DNA of 64,000 bases from Lyngbya sp. CCAP 1446/10 (GTDB lineage: Bacteria > Cyanobacteriota > Cyanobacteriia > Cyanobacteriales > Microcoleaceae), in assembly GCF_026130175.1 (NCBI RefSeq), contig NZ_JAIGNI010000005.1:62001-126000 (forward strand). Reading direction: 5' to 3'. Made by a program: the position numbers and the translations under genes. The notes below the pieces were generated by a model that did no database searches, was not told the origin of the DNA, and saw nothing but the letters and a program-made list of their open reading frames with translations. Below, piece by piece: positions 54,460 to 63,571 of this stretch (positions within the stretch are counted from its first letter, which is position 1; every line of letters begins with the position of its first letter).

Positions 54460-55401
54460 TTAAACAAACTCATGCAATGTGTTGAAAAAAAAAGGAAGAT
54501 GAGACTTAACATCGCTACTTTGCTCTGAATAAAATCTGCCAATCTCTAACGATAGTTGCTCTCTAAATACGCGATCATTACCGCTCCAGTCAACGGGTGG
54601 CTTAATTTTTACCCAAGAATCCTTAGCTTTTTCAATTGTGAGCAAAGCCATAATTAATTGCTGCTTGCACATTTCATCGGACGTATTTTTAAACTCAGTT
54701 TTCCATAAATCTTGTAATTTATCTAAATCTGTACAATTTAAACAATGATTTATGCGATCGAGCGCTCTCTGTATGTTAAGGTTATTTTTCAAGTCTGGAT
54801 CGCTACTAATTTTATCAGCAATATCCATATAAATACTATTCAGTTCAACAGGATTATCCTGATACATCGGAGGATGAGGATAATCATCAAATATTGATTG
54901 AAGTTCAGGTGTGATAAAATATGCTTCTTTATGAATCAAACCTGTAATCCATATCCGGTGTAGTGCTGCATTTTGCGATCGCACCTCCGATTTTTCGTAA
55001 AGATTGCAAAAAATTGCTTCTGTATCTGGAAAAATGTAATCATCAATCTTTTGCAGGTGCAAGTCCAAATCTATCATTGCAAAAAGTCGATCGGGATCTA
55101 AATACGAATTAGTGGTATCATGATTGTGTAATCTTAAAAGATTAAAATAAGTATTTATTACACTTGCGCGATCGCCACAGTTGAAAAATTCCGGTCGCTT
55201 CTGTCTCCACCATGTAGGAACGCAAGCCTTATAAAAGTTGGCATCCGGCATTTTATCCATGTTTTTATAAGCTTGAGGCGATCGTCTACCCTCGATATCG
55301 GGAATAGGGCCTTCGCATAACACTACAATTTTGTTCTTAATTCTGGGAGATTGAAGAATCATCTCGCAGTGTTGTTTTAGCTGTTCTGGATTCAGACTCA
55401 T
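54460..55401 (-). CDS. TOPRIM/DUF4435-like protein, second gene of a PARIS-like pair
   Basis: A 313-residue protein without a firm family match. Its N-terminal third has a TOPRIM-like layout: Glu30 in VVLCEGPIPD, FFNCGDRASVINTY, and Asp111-x-Asp113 in LFAMIDLDLH, then DTEAIFCNLY. This Glu...DxD order is what DUF4435 (AriB of PARIS) and OLD-type nucleases show. The remaining two-thirds are helical. The gene starts eight bases after the ATPase stop on the same strand, so they form one operon. Both genes are AT-richer than their neighbours, hinting at horizontal gain. An effector nuclease role is inferred, not shown. Confidence 0.7.
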   Translation of the reverse strand: MSLNPEQLKQHCEMILQSPRIKNKIVVLCEGPIPDIEGRRSPQAYKNMDKMPDANFYKACVPTWWRQKRPEFFNCGDRASVINTYFNLLRLHNHDTTNSYLDPDRLFAMIDLDLHLQKIDDYIFPDTEAIFCNLYEKSEVRSQNAALHRIWITGLIHKEAYFITPELQSIFDDYPHPPMYQDNPVELNSIYMDIADKISSDPDLKNNLNIQRALDRINHCLNCTDLDKLQDLWKTEFKNTSDEMCKQQLIMALLTIEKAKDSWVKIKPPVDWSGNDRVFREQLSLEIGRFYSEQSSDVKSHLPFFFNTLHEFV

Positions 55402-55409
55402 TTCTAGTA

Positions 55410-56696
55410 TTAGGATTTTTGTTTGATCAGTTTTGGCTCAATTTCTTTAACGTGAGCTGGTGTCAGAGCTTCACACAATGCGTAGGAGTGAGTTGCCAGT
55501 ATATATTGATTGCTGGGAGCCCACTCTTGAAGGTCTGATATAATTTGATATTGCCAATCTGGATGAAAAGCAATTTCAACTTCATCCATCAAAACGATAG
55601 CATCTTTTATGTTGCGGGACTTGAGCCATATATAAATGCTAAGTCTTTTGAGTTCGCCGTGACTTAAATCTTCTGGATATAGTTCTATAGTTTCACCATT
55701 ATTATACAGTTGAAAGTTGACACCCGAAAAATCTTCATTTAAGTTTATCCTTTTATTGCCCAATAGCAGATTTAAGTCATTAATTAGAGATTGATAGCTG
55801 TTCCCGTAGCTACCTGTTTTTATTGCTTCCCTGAAATCGCGATCGCGAGCATCTTTAAATGATTTAATAAGTAGCTTTACAGCAAGGAAATCATAGGTGA
55901 ATAAACCTTTTAATTCAAATCTTGCAGATGCGAGTATCCCGTAATAATTCTTATCTGCCTTACTTGAATTGCTAAATAATAGTCTTCTAGAATCCGGCGG
56001 AAGAAACAGAAAAACTTGTGTTGAAGGAGCTGCCAAAAATATTTTATTTGACAGTTTAGTTAAAAAATCTCCTACTTCTTTGCCATTTATATTATTGATA
56101 TGACAGAGTAAAGCTTCATCTTGATGATAATCTGAATTTCTGTCACTTGAATAATTACAGATATATTTCATATTTTGGGATTTTAAATATTCAATACTTC
56201 CCCTATAAATTACCTCAAGATCTTCAAATTTCTGACAAGCTTTTATTATTTCATCGTAACTGTCCATATCTTGAGATTCAAGATAATCAATATTATTTCG
56301 AAGTATTTCTAATTGTTTTAACCCCGAAAAACAGAGAGTATCAATAGTTTCATTTTTAATATCTAAGGGCAATAATTCTTTTATAAAAAAATCTTTGTGA
56401 GAGATAAATTGAAGTTTGACATTTTTTTGTCCATCCCAAATATCAATGATCGCTAAGACTCTTTTGTCTTCCTCATCAGAAATTTTAAATCCATGAAGCA
56501 GGTTTTCTAAAAATATTTTTTTATTATAATCGCCGGAACAGTGCAGCAACACAAAAATCAACTGCAACAGCGTACTTTTCCCACCACCATTTTGACTCCC
56601 AAGCGGAAAAATCTTAGGAACAAAATCCTTTTCAAAAGTGATGTCTATATTTTTCAAACCGCGAAAATCAGGAACTTGAACTCGTAGCAAGTGCAT
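55410..56696 (-). CDS. AAA15/ABC-type ATPase, first gene of a PARIS-like pair
   Basis: A 428-residue SMC/ABC-fold ATPase. Walker A is GSQNGGGKST (33-42), the signature is LSHGE (344), Walker B is VLMDEVE (about 368-374) and the switch His is in YILATHSYAL (about residue 403). The middle region is helical. This is the single-ATPase type that accompanies effector nucleases in PARIS, retron and OLD-like systems. The ATG at 56696 has a CAGGAG site ahead; the longer frame begins with TTG. The protein length and the order ATPase then TOPRIM-like gene match PARIS. Confidence 0.85.
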   Translation of the reverse strand: MHLLRVQVPDFRGLKNIDITFEKDFVPKIFPLGSQNGGGKSTLLQLIFVLLHCSGDYNKKIFLENLLHGFKISDEEDKRVLAIIDIWDGQKNVKLQFISHKDFFIKELLPLDIKNETIDTLCFSGLKQLEILRNNIDYLESQDMDSYDEIIKACQKFEDLEVIYRGSIEYLKSQNMKYICNYSSDRNSDYHQDEALLCHINNINGKEVGDFLTKLSNKIFLAAPSTQVFLFLPPDSRRLLFSNSSKADKNYYGILASARFELKGLFTYDFLAVKLLIKSFKDARDRDFREAIKTGSYGNSYQSLINDLNLLLGNKRINLNEDFSGVNFQLYNNGETIELYPEDLSHGELKRLSIYIWLKSRNIKDAIVLMDEVEIAFHPDWQYQIISDLQEWAPSNQYILATHSYALCEALTPAHVKEIEPKLIKQKS

Positions 56697-57039
56697 AAAA
56701 AACTCCTGGTGTTGGGTTGCATTTTTTATTGAAACGCTGAGCCACAATCATTTTAGATTATAACTCACATTTTTTACTATTTTCATGAACAGGCTTTCCG
56801 GCCTGTTCCACAACATATTAAATTAATGCTTTTTCGCGCTGAGTCCAGCAGTCCGCCAGGGGTTGAAACCCCTGTCTCAAAGCTAAAGTCCTCTGAAGAG
56901 GACTAATGAGTTTTTCAGTCCTCTTCAGAGGACTTTCGCTATTAGCCAGGGAATTCATTCCCTGGCGGACTTTCGCTATTAGCCAGGGAATTCATTCCCT
57001 GGCGGACTGGCGGCCTTTCGGTTTAAGCGGGAGATGAGA
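56697..57039. repeat. intergenic repeats including a 37-bp tandem pair
   Basis: 56934-56970 and 56971-57007 are identical copies; each contains the hairpin CCAGGGAATTCATTCCCTGG. To the left, AGTCCTCTGAAGAGGACT and AGTCCTCTTCAGAGGACT (56887-56952) are two further palindromes, and GGGGTTGAAACCCC lies at 56858-56871. This cluster separates dapL from the ATPase operon. No gene. Confidence 0.85.
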
Positions 57040-58278
57040 TTAAACCTTAAACTCTTCCCCAATCCGTCGCATCGCTTCCTCGACATTTTCCCGACTGTTA
57101 AATGCCGAAATGCGGAAATAACCCTCACCCGCAGCGCCGAAACCAGAACCCGGTGTTCCCACCACATTTACAGTTTGCAGCAACTTATCAAAAAACTCCC
57201 AACTCGTCAAACCTTGAGGCGTTTTCACCCATACATAAGGCGCATTCTCGCCACCGTAAACCTCGATTCCCGCCGCTGTCAATTTCTCGCGAATTATCTT
57301 CGCATTTTCCATGTAAAAATTGACTAATGCCTTAATTTGTGCTTTGCCTTCCTCAGAATAAACGGCTTCTGCACCGCGCTGCACGATGTAAGAAACGCCA
57401 TTAAATTTAGTAGATTGGCGGCGGTTCCACAACTTCCAAATTTCGACATCGGAACCGTCGGCGGCTTTTCCGGTTAAAGTCTTCGGTACTACTGTAAAGG
57501 CGCAGCGAGTACCGGTGAAACCAGCATTCTTTGAGAACGAACGAAATTCGATCGCACAATCGCGCGCACCTTCAATTTCGTAGATAGAATGCGGTAAACT
57601 CGGATCGGTAATATACGCTTCGTAGGCCGCATCGAAGAAAATAATCGAACCGTTCGCCTTAGCATAATTTACCCAAGCTTGCAAGTGCTCCTTCGTTGCA
57701 GTTGCGCCCGTCGGATTGTTGGGGAAACACAGGTAAATTAAATCAACTTTTTTGTCTGTGGGAATTTGGGCGGTAAAGTTGTTTTCTGCTGTAATTGGCA
57801 GGTAAACAAAGCCTTCGTACTCGCCTTTGTCGTTAGCATCTCCCGTATGTCCCGCCATTACGTTAGTGTCTACATAGACGGGGTAGACTGGATCTGTAAC
57901 TGCGATCGTGTTATTGTTGCCAAAGATATCGAGAATGTTGCCGCAGTCGCACTTAGAACCGTCAGAAATAAAGATTTCCGAAGCATCAATATCGCATCCC
58001 CGCGATTGGAAATCGTGCTGGGCAATTTTCTCGCGCAGCCATTCATAACCTTGTTCCGGGCCGTATCCTTTGAAGGTATCCCGCGAACCCATGTCTGCTA
58101 CCGCCGCCACCATCGCCTCGCGACAAGCAGCAGGTAGCGGTTCCGTCACGTCGCCAATCCCCAGCCGGATGATGGGCGCTTGGGGATTCGCATCTGCGTA
58201 TGCTTTGACTCTGCGGCCAATTTCGGGAAACAGGTAGCCGGCTTTGAGTTTGAGGTAGTTGTCGTTGATAGTTGCCAT
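57040..58278 (-). CDS. dapL: LL-diaminopimelate aminotransferase
   Basis: PLP enzyme that converts tetrahydrodipicolinate directly to LL-diaminopimelate, the route used by cyanobacteria and plants for lysine and peptidoglycan. The 412 residues match the family length. Diagnostic parts are [58 protein letters not shown] and [13 protein letters not shown] with the PLP lysine. It pairs in pathway terms with lysC at the left of the window. Confidence 0.96.
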   Translation of the reverse strand: MATINDNYLKLKAGYLFPEIGRRVKAYADANPQAPIIRLGIGDVTEPLPAACREAMVAAVADMGSRDTFKGYGPEQGYEWLREKIAQHDFQSRGCDIDASEIFISDGSKCDCGNILDIFGNNNTIAVTDPVYPVYVDTNVMAGHTGDANDKGEYEGFVYLPITAENNFTAQIPTDKKVDLIYLCFPNNPTGATATKEHLQAWVNYAKANGSIIFFDAAYEAYITDPSLPHSIYEIEGARDCAIEFRSFSKNAGFTGTRCAFTVVPKTLTGKAADGSDVEIWKLWNRRQSTKFNGVSYIVQRGAEAVYSEEGKAQIKALVNFYMENAKIIREKLTAAGIEVYGGENAPYVWVKTPQGLTSWEFFDKLLQTVNVVGTPGSGFGAAGEGYFRISAFNSRENVEEAMRRIGEEFKV

Positions 58279-58461
58279 TTTTGCGATCGCGTGTTTGTTG
58301 TAAAATAGCTTACTGCTAATTGGCAGCTAGCTGTTGACTGTTGACTAAAAAATCCCTGGATTCATCGGTTATAGTAATTCTAAAATCTAAAATTGGTAGA
58401 AGATTGACAAAAAAATCAACCAGCTTGTATAATCAGAATAGTGTGCAGCGCAGAAACTATT

Positions 58462-59553
58462 ATGGACGAGATCGAATATGCCAAACTCTATCAAGAACTG
58501 GCCGCAATTCTGAATGAGTTTAACTTGGGTTGGGTAGTTCAACAAGTTGCGGATACTGTAGAGATAGGTAAAGTAATTCAAGAGCGATCGCTCAAAAGAA
58601 AAACACCTCTGCTCAAGATAGAAGATTATACCGCAAAAGAACAACTTTTGCTGTTAATTGCTGCTGTCGAACAAGTGACGGTGAACACTTCCGAAATGGA
58701 AGACGAAATTGCTTATTTCTTGAAAGTAGAATCGGAAACCTCTCCTCTGGGCACAAAAATTATCTTTGCCAATTCAGGTGCAGAAACAGCCAAAACAATC
58801 GAGTTCACCTCCAGCGTGACAGCCCCACGCCACAAACAGGCGATCGCTCTCCAGCAATTACTCGAAAAACTGCCATCCGCGCCGAGCAACTGCGCCGTCA
58901 ATTCCGAAATTAAGAGCAAATTAAAAAGCTCGATCGATCCAGATTTCAACGGAGTGCTAGAACAAGCAAGAATTTTTGATGCTTACCTTTTTACCATCCT
59001 GCTCAAAGCAGTTGCCAATGAAAGTGGCAATATCTATTATAACAATGTTTTAGACGACGAAACACCGAAAAATTTAACATTTAGAAAAACAGCGGGAACA
59101 ATCCACGGAACCGCACATCCATACACTCATGCTGTGGTGGAATTTCCCGACAAACCAGCCCTAGAAATTCACCTCGGAGTCAAAGTCCAAGGTAGAGCCG
59201 GAGTTCTGCACAATTGCAACGTTTTAATCTTGTACCAAAAAGAAGCAAATATTTGTCGCTTGCTCAACCGCGAGCCTCGACACTCCCAGGTGATTTTAGC
59301 AGTAAAAGCTGAACATAGTACCTCGGAACTTCAACTAGAAATGGCTGGTGCTTTTATTGGATTAGCGTCAGATATTCGCTACGAAGGCGGCAGCTATTTC
59401 ATTTCTAATAGTTACTCACAACCCGTGGCAAAACTGCTAACTACGGCTCGCAAAAAATGGGAACTCAATATTTTTCCTAGAGCCACAAATGATGTCCATC
59501 GGTTGATGTACTCGTTTCAAACTATCTTTAAAGACTTTAAGGCTAGAAACTAA
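58462..59553 (+). CDS. hypothetical protein with a nuclease-like motif
   Basis: A 363-residue protein I cannot place with certainty. The N-terminal 140 residues are helical. The C-terminal half contains LEIHLGVKVQGRAGVLHNCNVLILYQKEANICR and QVILAVKAEHSTSELQLEMAGAFIGLASDI in two separate blocks, a pattern I associate with a PD-(D/E)XK-like group where the blocks normally read HECDVLVL and VECK. Here the acidic residues are Asn and Ala, so an ancestral nuclease fold that lost catalysis is possible. The ATG at 58462 is preferred over a GTG seven codons upstream. Confidence 0.7.
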   Translation: MDEIEYAKLYQELAAILNEFNLGWVVQQVADTVEIGKVIQERSLKRKTPLLKIEDYTAKEQLLLLIAAVEQVTVNTSEMEDEIAYFLKVESETSPLGTKIIFANSGAETAKTIEFTSSVTAPRHKQAIALQQLLEKLPSAPSNCAVNSEIKSKLKSSIDPDFNGVLEQARIFDAYLFTILLKAVANESGNIYYNNVLDDETPKNLTFRKTAGTIHGTAHPYTHAVVEFPDKPALEIHLGVKVQGRAGVLHNCNVLILYQKEANICRLLNREPRHSQVILAVKAEHSTSELQLEMAGAFIGLASDIRYEGGSYFISNSYSQPVAKLLTTARKKWELNIFPRATNDVHRLMYSFQTIFKDFKARN

Positions 59554-59852
59554 CATTAGGGCATTGGGCATTGGGCATTGGGCATTGGGAATAGTTAGTG
59601 TAGGAATTCGCGTAAATACGAAATAAACCGGGTTTTTCACCAGTATTAAAGGCGAAAATGCACTATTGAGTAAAAAAACGGTTTCCGTATCTAGGACTAT
59701 AGTGATTAGTGGTTAGTGGTTACTTGTTAGTAGTTTTTCTAATAAAAAATAAAAAATAACAAATTACCAATGCCCGATGCCCGATGCCCGATGCCCGATG
59801 CCCGATGCCCGATATAATTTATGATGTTGCGAGCACTCGAACCTTACGAATA
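59554..59852. repeat. intergenic heptamers (GGGCATT)n and (TGCCCGA)n
   Basis: 59558-59590 has four to five GGGCATT units right after the preceding stop; 59770-59812 has six TGCCCGA units before the DUF3352 gene. Between them lie AAACCGGG-type repeats and an AT-rich stretch. Confidence 0.9.
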
Positions 59853-61607
59853 ATGTTTAAGAAAGATAAATCTTCCCTGCTGTTTACGATCGGAGCCGCC
59901 ACACTTCTGATCGGTTTAGGTATCCTCGCTTACTCGATCGTCATTTCCCGTGGCCCCGCCAAAGATTTGCCAGCGGGAGCAACGGTTGTTCCACAAGATG
60001 CGATGATGGCTCTATCCATCACTACCGATGAATCGCAGTGGAATAGACTGCGAGAATTTGGCACGCCGGAGTCCAAAGCTTCGTTTGAAAGGTTTTTAAG
60101 CGAATTGCGCGATCGCCTCCTGACAAGCAACGGTTACGCCTATCAGCAAGACATTCAGCCTTGGGTGGGTAACACCGCAATGGTAGCCTTTCTGCGCAAC
60201 AAAACAGCCATACCAGTCCCCCCGCGCGCACCCAACGCGCCCCCGCCTCAGCCAATTCAGCAGTCAGTAGCAATTATCCTGCCCATCTCTAACCCGATCA
60301 AAGCCAAAGAATTATTAGCAAAACCCAGACCCCTCAACCAAGGAAAAATGGTGGAGCGCAATTATAAAGGGGTGCAAGTTACAGAAACTCAAGGTATACC
60401 CGATCGCAATTTCTCAGTCGCGGTACTCGGCACAAACTATCTAGTAGTCACCACAGATCCCACCGCCACAGACAGAATAATTGACACCTACAAAGGCGAA
60501 CCATCCCTCGCCAAAACCCCCGGCTATGCAGACGCCATCCAACAAATCAAAGATGCCGGTGCCTTCGGTCAAATCTACGTGAATATGCCCGTTGCAGCAG
60601 CCTTTACAGCCGCCAACTCATCCCGCGAAATTTCGGCGGAAAACCTCGAAAAACTGCAACAAAATCAAGGATTTGCCACCACAGCGACGCTGGATACAGA
60701 CGGAATTGGATTCAAATCAATCTCTTGGCTAAAACCTGATTCTACCATTCGTATAGCAGTAGAAAACAATGCTCTCAAAATGGCTAACCGCCTGCCAAAC
60801 AATACAATCATGATGGTATCCGGCGGGAACTTGCAGCGTTTGTGGCAAGACTACGTATTGGGAGCCGATGCTAACCCGCTGGCCCCGATTAATCCCCAAG
60901 TTTTACGCACAGGTTTAAAATCGACTACCGGCCAGGATTTAGATAAAGACTTCATCAACTGGATGGCGGGAGAATTTTCTCTATCATTAATACCAGCCCC
61001 CACGCAGAATCCGAAAGACAAATTTGCTGCGGGATTTGTATTTATGGTGGAAACAAACAACCGCAGCGCCGCGAATAAATCCCTGAAACAGCTTGATGAA
61101 ACGATGAAAACTAAAGGGTTTAGAGTTGAAGAAATTCAAGTGGGCGGGCAACCTGCGACTAAATGGACATCGGCGTTTGGAGGGATTACTGTAACTCGCG
61201 GCTGGATGAATGATGTGGCATTTATTACAGTAGGAGCTCCCGTGGTTGACGCGATTGTTCCGGCGCCGAAAAGTCCGCTTTTAAGTAGCGAATTGTTCCA
61301 AAAAACTGTACGATCGCAACTTAAGCCTCACAACGGCAATTTTTTCATCGACACCGAGAGTGCGTTTAACCCGAAAAACCTAGCTTTGCCGGAGTTTCCT
61401 CCCAGCCAAAAAATGTGGATAGATGCCACGCGGTCGATCGGCGTTACAGCGGCCGTCGTTGGCGATCGTACCACCCGCTACGACGCTTTTGTCGGACTCA
61501 AAAAATCCGACCCATCCACTCCTTCACCAAAGCTCTCACCGAGTGCATCTTCACCGAGTTCATCTTCACCGAGTCCCTCGCCCACCGTCCAAACTTCACC
61601 CAATTAA
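59853..61607 (+). CDS. DUF3352 family protein, membrane-anchored
   Basis: A 584-residue protein with a single N-terminal anchor (SLLFTIGAATLLIGLGILAYSIV) and a large extracytoplasmic part. DUF3352 features include ATVVPQDAMMALSITTDESQWNRLREFG, VAFLRN, AVLGTNYLVVTTDPTATDRIIDTYKG and MVSGGNLQRLW. The C-terminus is a Ser/Pro repeat tail coded by 15-base units. The family is common in cyanobacteria; function is unknown. The ATG at 59853 is chosen because the longer frame runs back through heptamer DNA. Confidence 0.88.
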   Translation: MFKKDKSSLLFTIGAATLLIGLGILAYSIVISRGPAKDLPAGATVVPQDAMMALSITTDESQWNRLREFGTPESKASFERFLSELRDRLLTSNGYAYQQDIQPWVGNTAMVAFLRNKTAIPVPPRAPNAPPPQPIQQSVAIILPISNPIKAKELLAKPRPLNQGKMVERNYKGVQVTETQGIPDRNFSVAVLGTNYLVVTTDPTATDRIIDTYKGEPSLAKTPGYADAIQQIKDAGAFGQIYVNMPVAAAFTAANSSREISAENLEKLQQNQGFATTATLDTDGIGFKSISWLKPDSTIRIAVENNALKMANRLPNNTIMMVSGGNLQRLWQDYVLGADANPLAPINPQVLRTGLKSTTGQDLDKDFINWMAGEFSLSLIPAPTQNPKDKFAAGFVFMVETNNRSAANKSLKQLDETMKTKGFRVEEIQVGGQPATKWTSAFGGITVTRGWMNDVAFITVGAPVVDAIVPAPKSPLLSSELFQKTVRSQLKPHNGNFFIDTESAFNPKNLALPEFPPSQKMWIDATRSIGVTAAVVGDRTTRYDAFVGLKKSDPSTPSPKLSPSASSPSSSSPSPSPTVQTSPN

Positions 61608-61942
61608 CTCTTAAATCCTGCCAAAAATCCGCCATCACAATCCCTTAAACAGCAACGCCGTGCGATCGATTAAAACCGAAAAGCAGCAGGATGTCGCACG
61701 TCTGGGAATCTGCGATTAAAAAAGTCTTCTAGTCATCTAGAAGACTTCGATTACTTATTCTAACGATGAGTTTTAAGGTAGAGATCAGGGGGTAGCTTTT
61801 ATCATTCTGGCTCAGTCTTAGGACAAAATAGCAGCTAGCATTTATAGCGCGCGATTTTTGTCCTCGGACTCAAACACAAAATAGTTTTTTTTAGCAGTTT
61901 CTCCTGACAATCCACGCCCAGAATTTACGTCAAAAAAGCTAG
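61608..61942. other. intergenic region with a terminator
   Basis: No gene is supported apart from the hairpin noted separately. GGGGGTAGC and an AT-rich stretch follow it. The region is convergent between DUF3352 and the cysteine-rich gene. Confidence 0.5.
61716..61747 (-). terminator. Rho-independent terminator
   Basis: AAGTCTTCTAG, loop TCAT, CTAGAAGACTT is a perfect eleven-pair stem. On the minus strand it is followed by TTTTTT, so it ends transcripts of the cysteine-rich gene and possibly the LuxR gene. Confidence 0.88.
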
Positions 61943-62377
61943 CTACACGCAGATAATCGTGCCGCTCTTAGAAACACACTTCCACGACGAAAAAGGAGTC
62001 GTCCGATAACAAGCATTTGCCTCATACTTCAGACACGTACCTTGCAAACATACTTTAATTGATGCCTTCGCTAAAAGTATATTGCCTTGAAGTGTCTGGC
62101 ACTTATTGAGACCTATATTGGCGCAGGCAACTTCGAGTCCTGCTAGTTTCAAGCAGACTTTAAAGCCAGCGCCAACTTTGGTATAGCAAATTGCGATCGG
62201 CCCAACTATACTAAAGCAACCAGCCAGGGCTTCATGAAGCTCTAAAGTTGATGCCATCTGCTCATCTGCTGTCGCTACTTCCGCTCCACCTTCTGAACTA
62301 ACCACGGTGGCTAGTTTTTCCCCATCTAGAAATTCCAATGGATCGTAGTCTAGTTCAATCATTTCATGGTTTGCCAT
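61943..62377 (-). CDS. ten-cysteine precursor-like protein with GG motif
   Basis: A 144-residue protein not matched to a family. The first 30 residues are acidic and leader-like (MIELDYDPLEFLDGEKLATVVSSEGG), with Gly30-Gly31. The rest is small-residue and hydrophobic with ten cysteines at 54, 64, 75, 85, 93, 110, 115, 123, 134 and 143, spaced roughly every ten residues. No signal peptide is visible. A strong AGGAGA site stands eight bases before the ATG at 62377. The layout suggests a secreted or modified peptide cut after GG, or a disulfide-rich protein, but no modifying enzyme or exporter is in the window. A LuxR-type gene lies 168 bases upstream on the same strand. Confidence 0.75.
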   Translation of the reverse strand: MANHEMIELDYDPLEFLDGEKLATVVSSEGGAEVATADEQMASTLELHEALAGCFSIVGPIAICYTKVGAGFKVCLKLAGLEVACANIGLNKCQTLQGNILLAKASIKVCLQGTCLKYEANACYRTTPFSSWKCVSKSGTIICV

Positions 62378-62544
62378 AATCTTGTCTCCTGAATTTAAGT
62401 TTGAGTTTTTGTCAATTAAACACTTCACCAAAACAGCAACTACATTGAGGCTGTTTGCTTTGTGTATGCTCTAATTCTCTTCAACCTAAACTTGGGAAAC
62501 AATACGACGATCCGCGTATATAATTGTAAAGAAAATGCAACAAA

Positions 62545-63363
62545 TTACTCGGGTAGCAGCCCCAATTTTTCCAGAGCAACCATCACAGCAGCCGTTCTGG
62601 TTTGTACACCGAGTTTGCAGTGAATGTGCTCCAAATGTTTTCGCACTGTTCCTTCACTGCAACCGAGAACTTTAGCAATTTGGGCATTACTTTTATCTTT
62701 GGCAATCCAGAACAGAACCTCTGATTCGCGTTTGGTGAGTCCTAGCAATTCCAGACCAGAAATAGAGAATCTTTGCACTTCTTGTTCCTCCAACAACAAG
62801 AGATATTGCTCGCCAATCGGATCGGGAATCAGCCGGATGTTCAACTGTCTTCCTGCTTGCTGAATGTGCAAGGGTAAACAGCTAGATGGAACATTGCCGT
62901 TGAATGTGAGTCTCGAAATCTGTTGTTTGAACCAATGTTGTAAGAGTTCTGGCAATGAGTCTGGGGGGTGGGATAAAAAATACTGGCTCAACAGTTGTTC
63001 GGCGCGTTCAGCGATGAACTGGACCTGTCCGTCTACAGCCAAAACGATCGCCCCTAAGCGATCGAACATTTGCTGGAATTGTGCCAGTATTTCCTGAATT
63101 TTGCTGAATCCTGGGTGATTTACCTCTGCCTGAATCTGGTGCAGCATCCTCGGATTCAGGACACAATCATCGATCCAATCCTTGGACACCGCCGTTTTTA
63201 AAGTATCTGGATCTGAGTTTGTGCGATCGCCCCAGACTTCGATAGTATAATGTGTGTCAATATGTTCATAATTTTGAGATTCAGCTTTTGCTGCTGGGAG
63301 TTGATCAAGATTTTGAGATGTCAAAATAACGTCGCGCTGGCGACTTTGTTTCTGTGAATTCAC
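62545..63363 (-). CDS. PAS/LuxR-type transcriptional regulator
   Basis: A 272-residue regulator. The central part (about 75-190) looks PAS-like (FDRLGAIVLAVDGQVQFIAERAEQLL). The C-terminal LuxR helix-turn-helix is LGLTKRESEVLFWIAKDKSNAQIAKVLGCSEGTVRKHLEHIHCKLGVQTRTAAV in outline. There is no receiver domain. The start is a GTG at 63363 with GGAGA eight bases ahead. It probably controls the cysteine-rich gene downstream and may respond to a small ligand. Confidence 0.85.
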   Translation of the reverse strand: MNSQKQSRQRDVILTSQNLDQLPAAKAESQNYEHIDTHYTIEVWGDRTNSDPDTLKTAVSKDWIDDCVLNPRMLHQIQAEVNHPGFSKIQEILAQFQQMFDRLGAIVLAVDGQVQFIAERAEQLLSQYFLSHPPDSLPELLQHWFKQQISRLTFNGNVPSSCLPLHIQQAGRQLNIRLIPDPIGEQYLLLLEEQEVQRFSISGLELLGLTKRESEVLFWIAKDKSNAQIAKVLGCSEGTVRKHLEHIHCKLGVQTRTAAVMVALEKLGLLPE

Positions 63364-63405
63364 TGGAAAATCTCCATTTGCATAAACGGTGAGAATGGCG
63401 AAACT

Positions 63406-63430
63406 AGATAGCCGTCACCTCCGGCTATCT
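63406..63430 (-). promoter_or_regulatory. hairpin in the luxR-type gene leader
   Basis: AGATAGCCG and CGGCTATCT form a perfect nine-pair stem with a seven-base loop, 43-67 bases before the GTG start. A second inverted repeat, ATTTCTAC-AGCC-GTAGAAAT, is at 63451-63470. Confidence 0.6.
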
Positions 63431-63547
63431 CGCTCATTTCACTATCATTAATTTCTACAGCCGTAGAAATGCACTCTGAGATTTTTTTGACTGTGAACGA
63501 TTTAAGTTTCTTTTTTAATTGATAACACTGGCTAGCTGTGAGTTACC

Positions 63548-63567
63548 AGTCACTCGATCGAGTGACT
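63548..63567. promoter_or_regulatory. 20-bp perfect palindrome, candidate operator
   Basis: AGTCACTCGATCGAGTGACT is a perfect two-fold palindrome, 185 bases upstream of the LuxR-type gene. It has the size of a dimeric helix-turn-helix operator and a central CGATCG. It could be the regulator's own site. Confidence 0.5.
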
Positions 63568-63571
63568 TGCA

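Noticed and set aside
59784-59852. Upstream extension of the DUF3352 protein (MPDARCPMPD...)
   Set aside because: Encoded by the TGCCCGA array; the membrane-anchored family start is at 59853.
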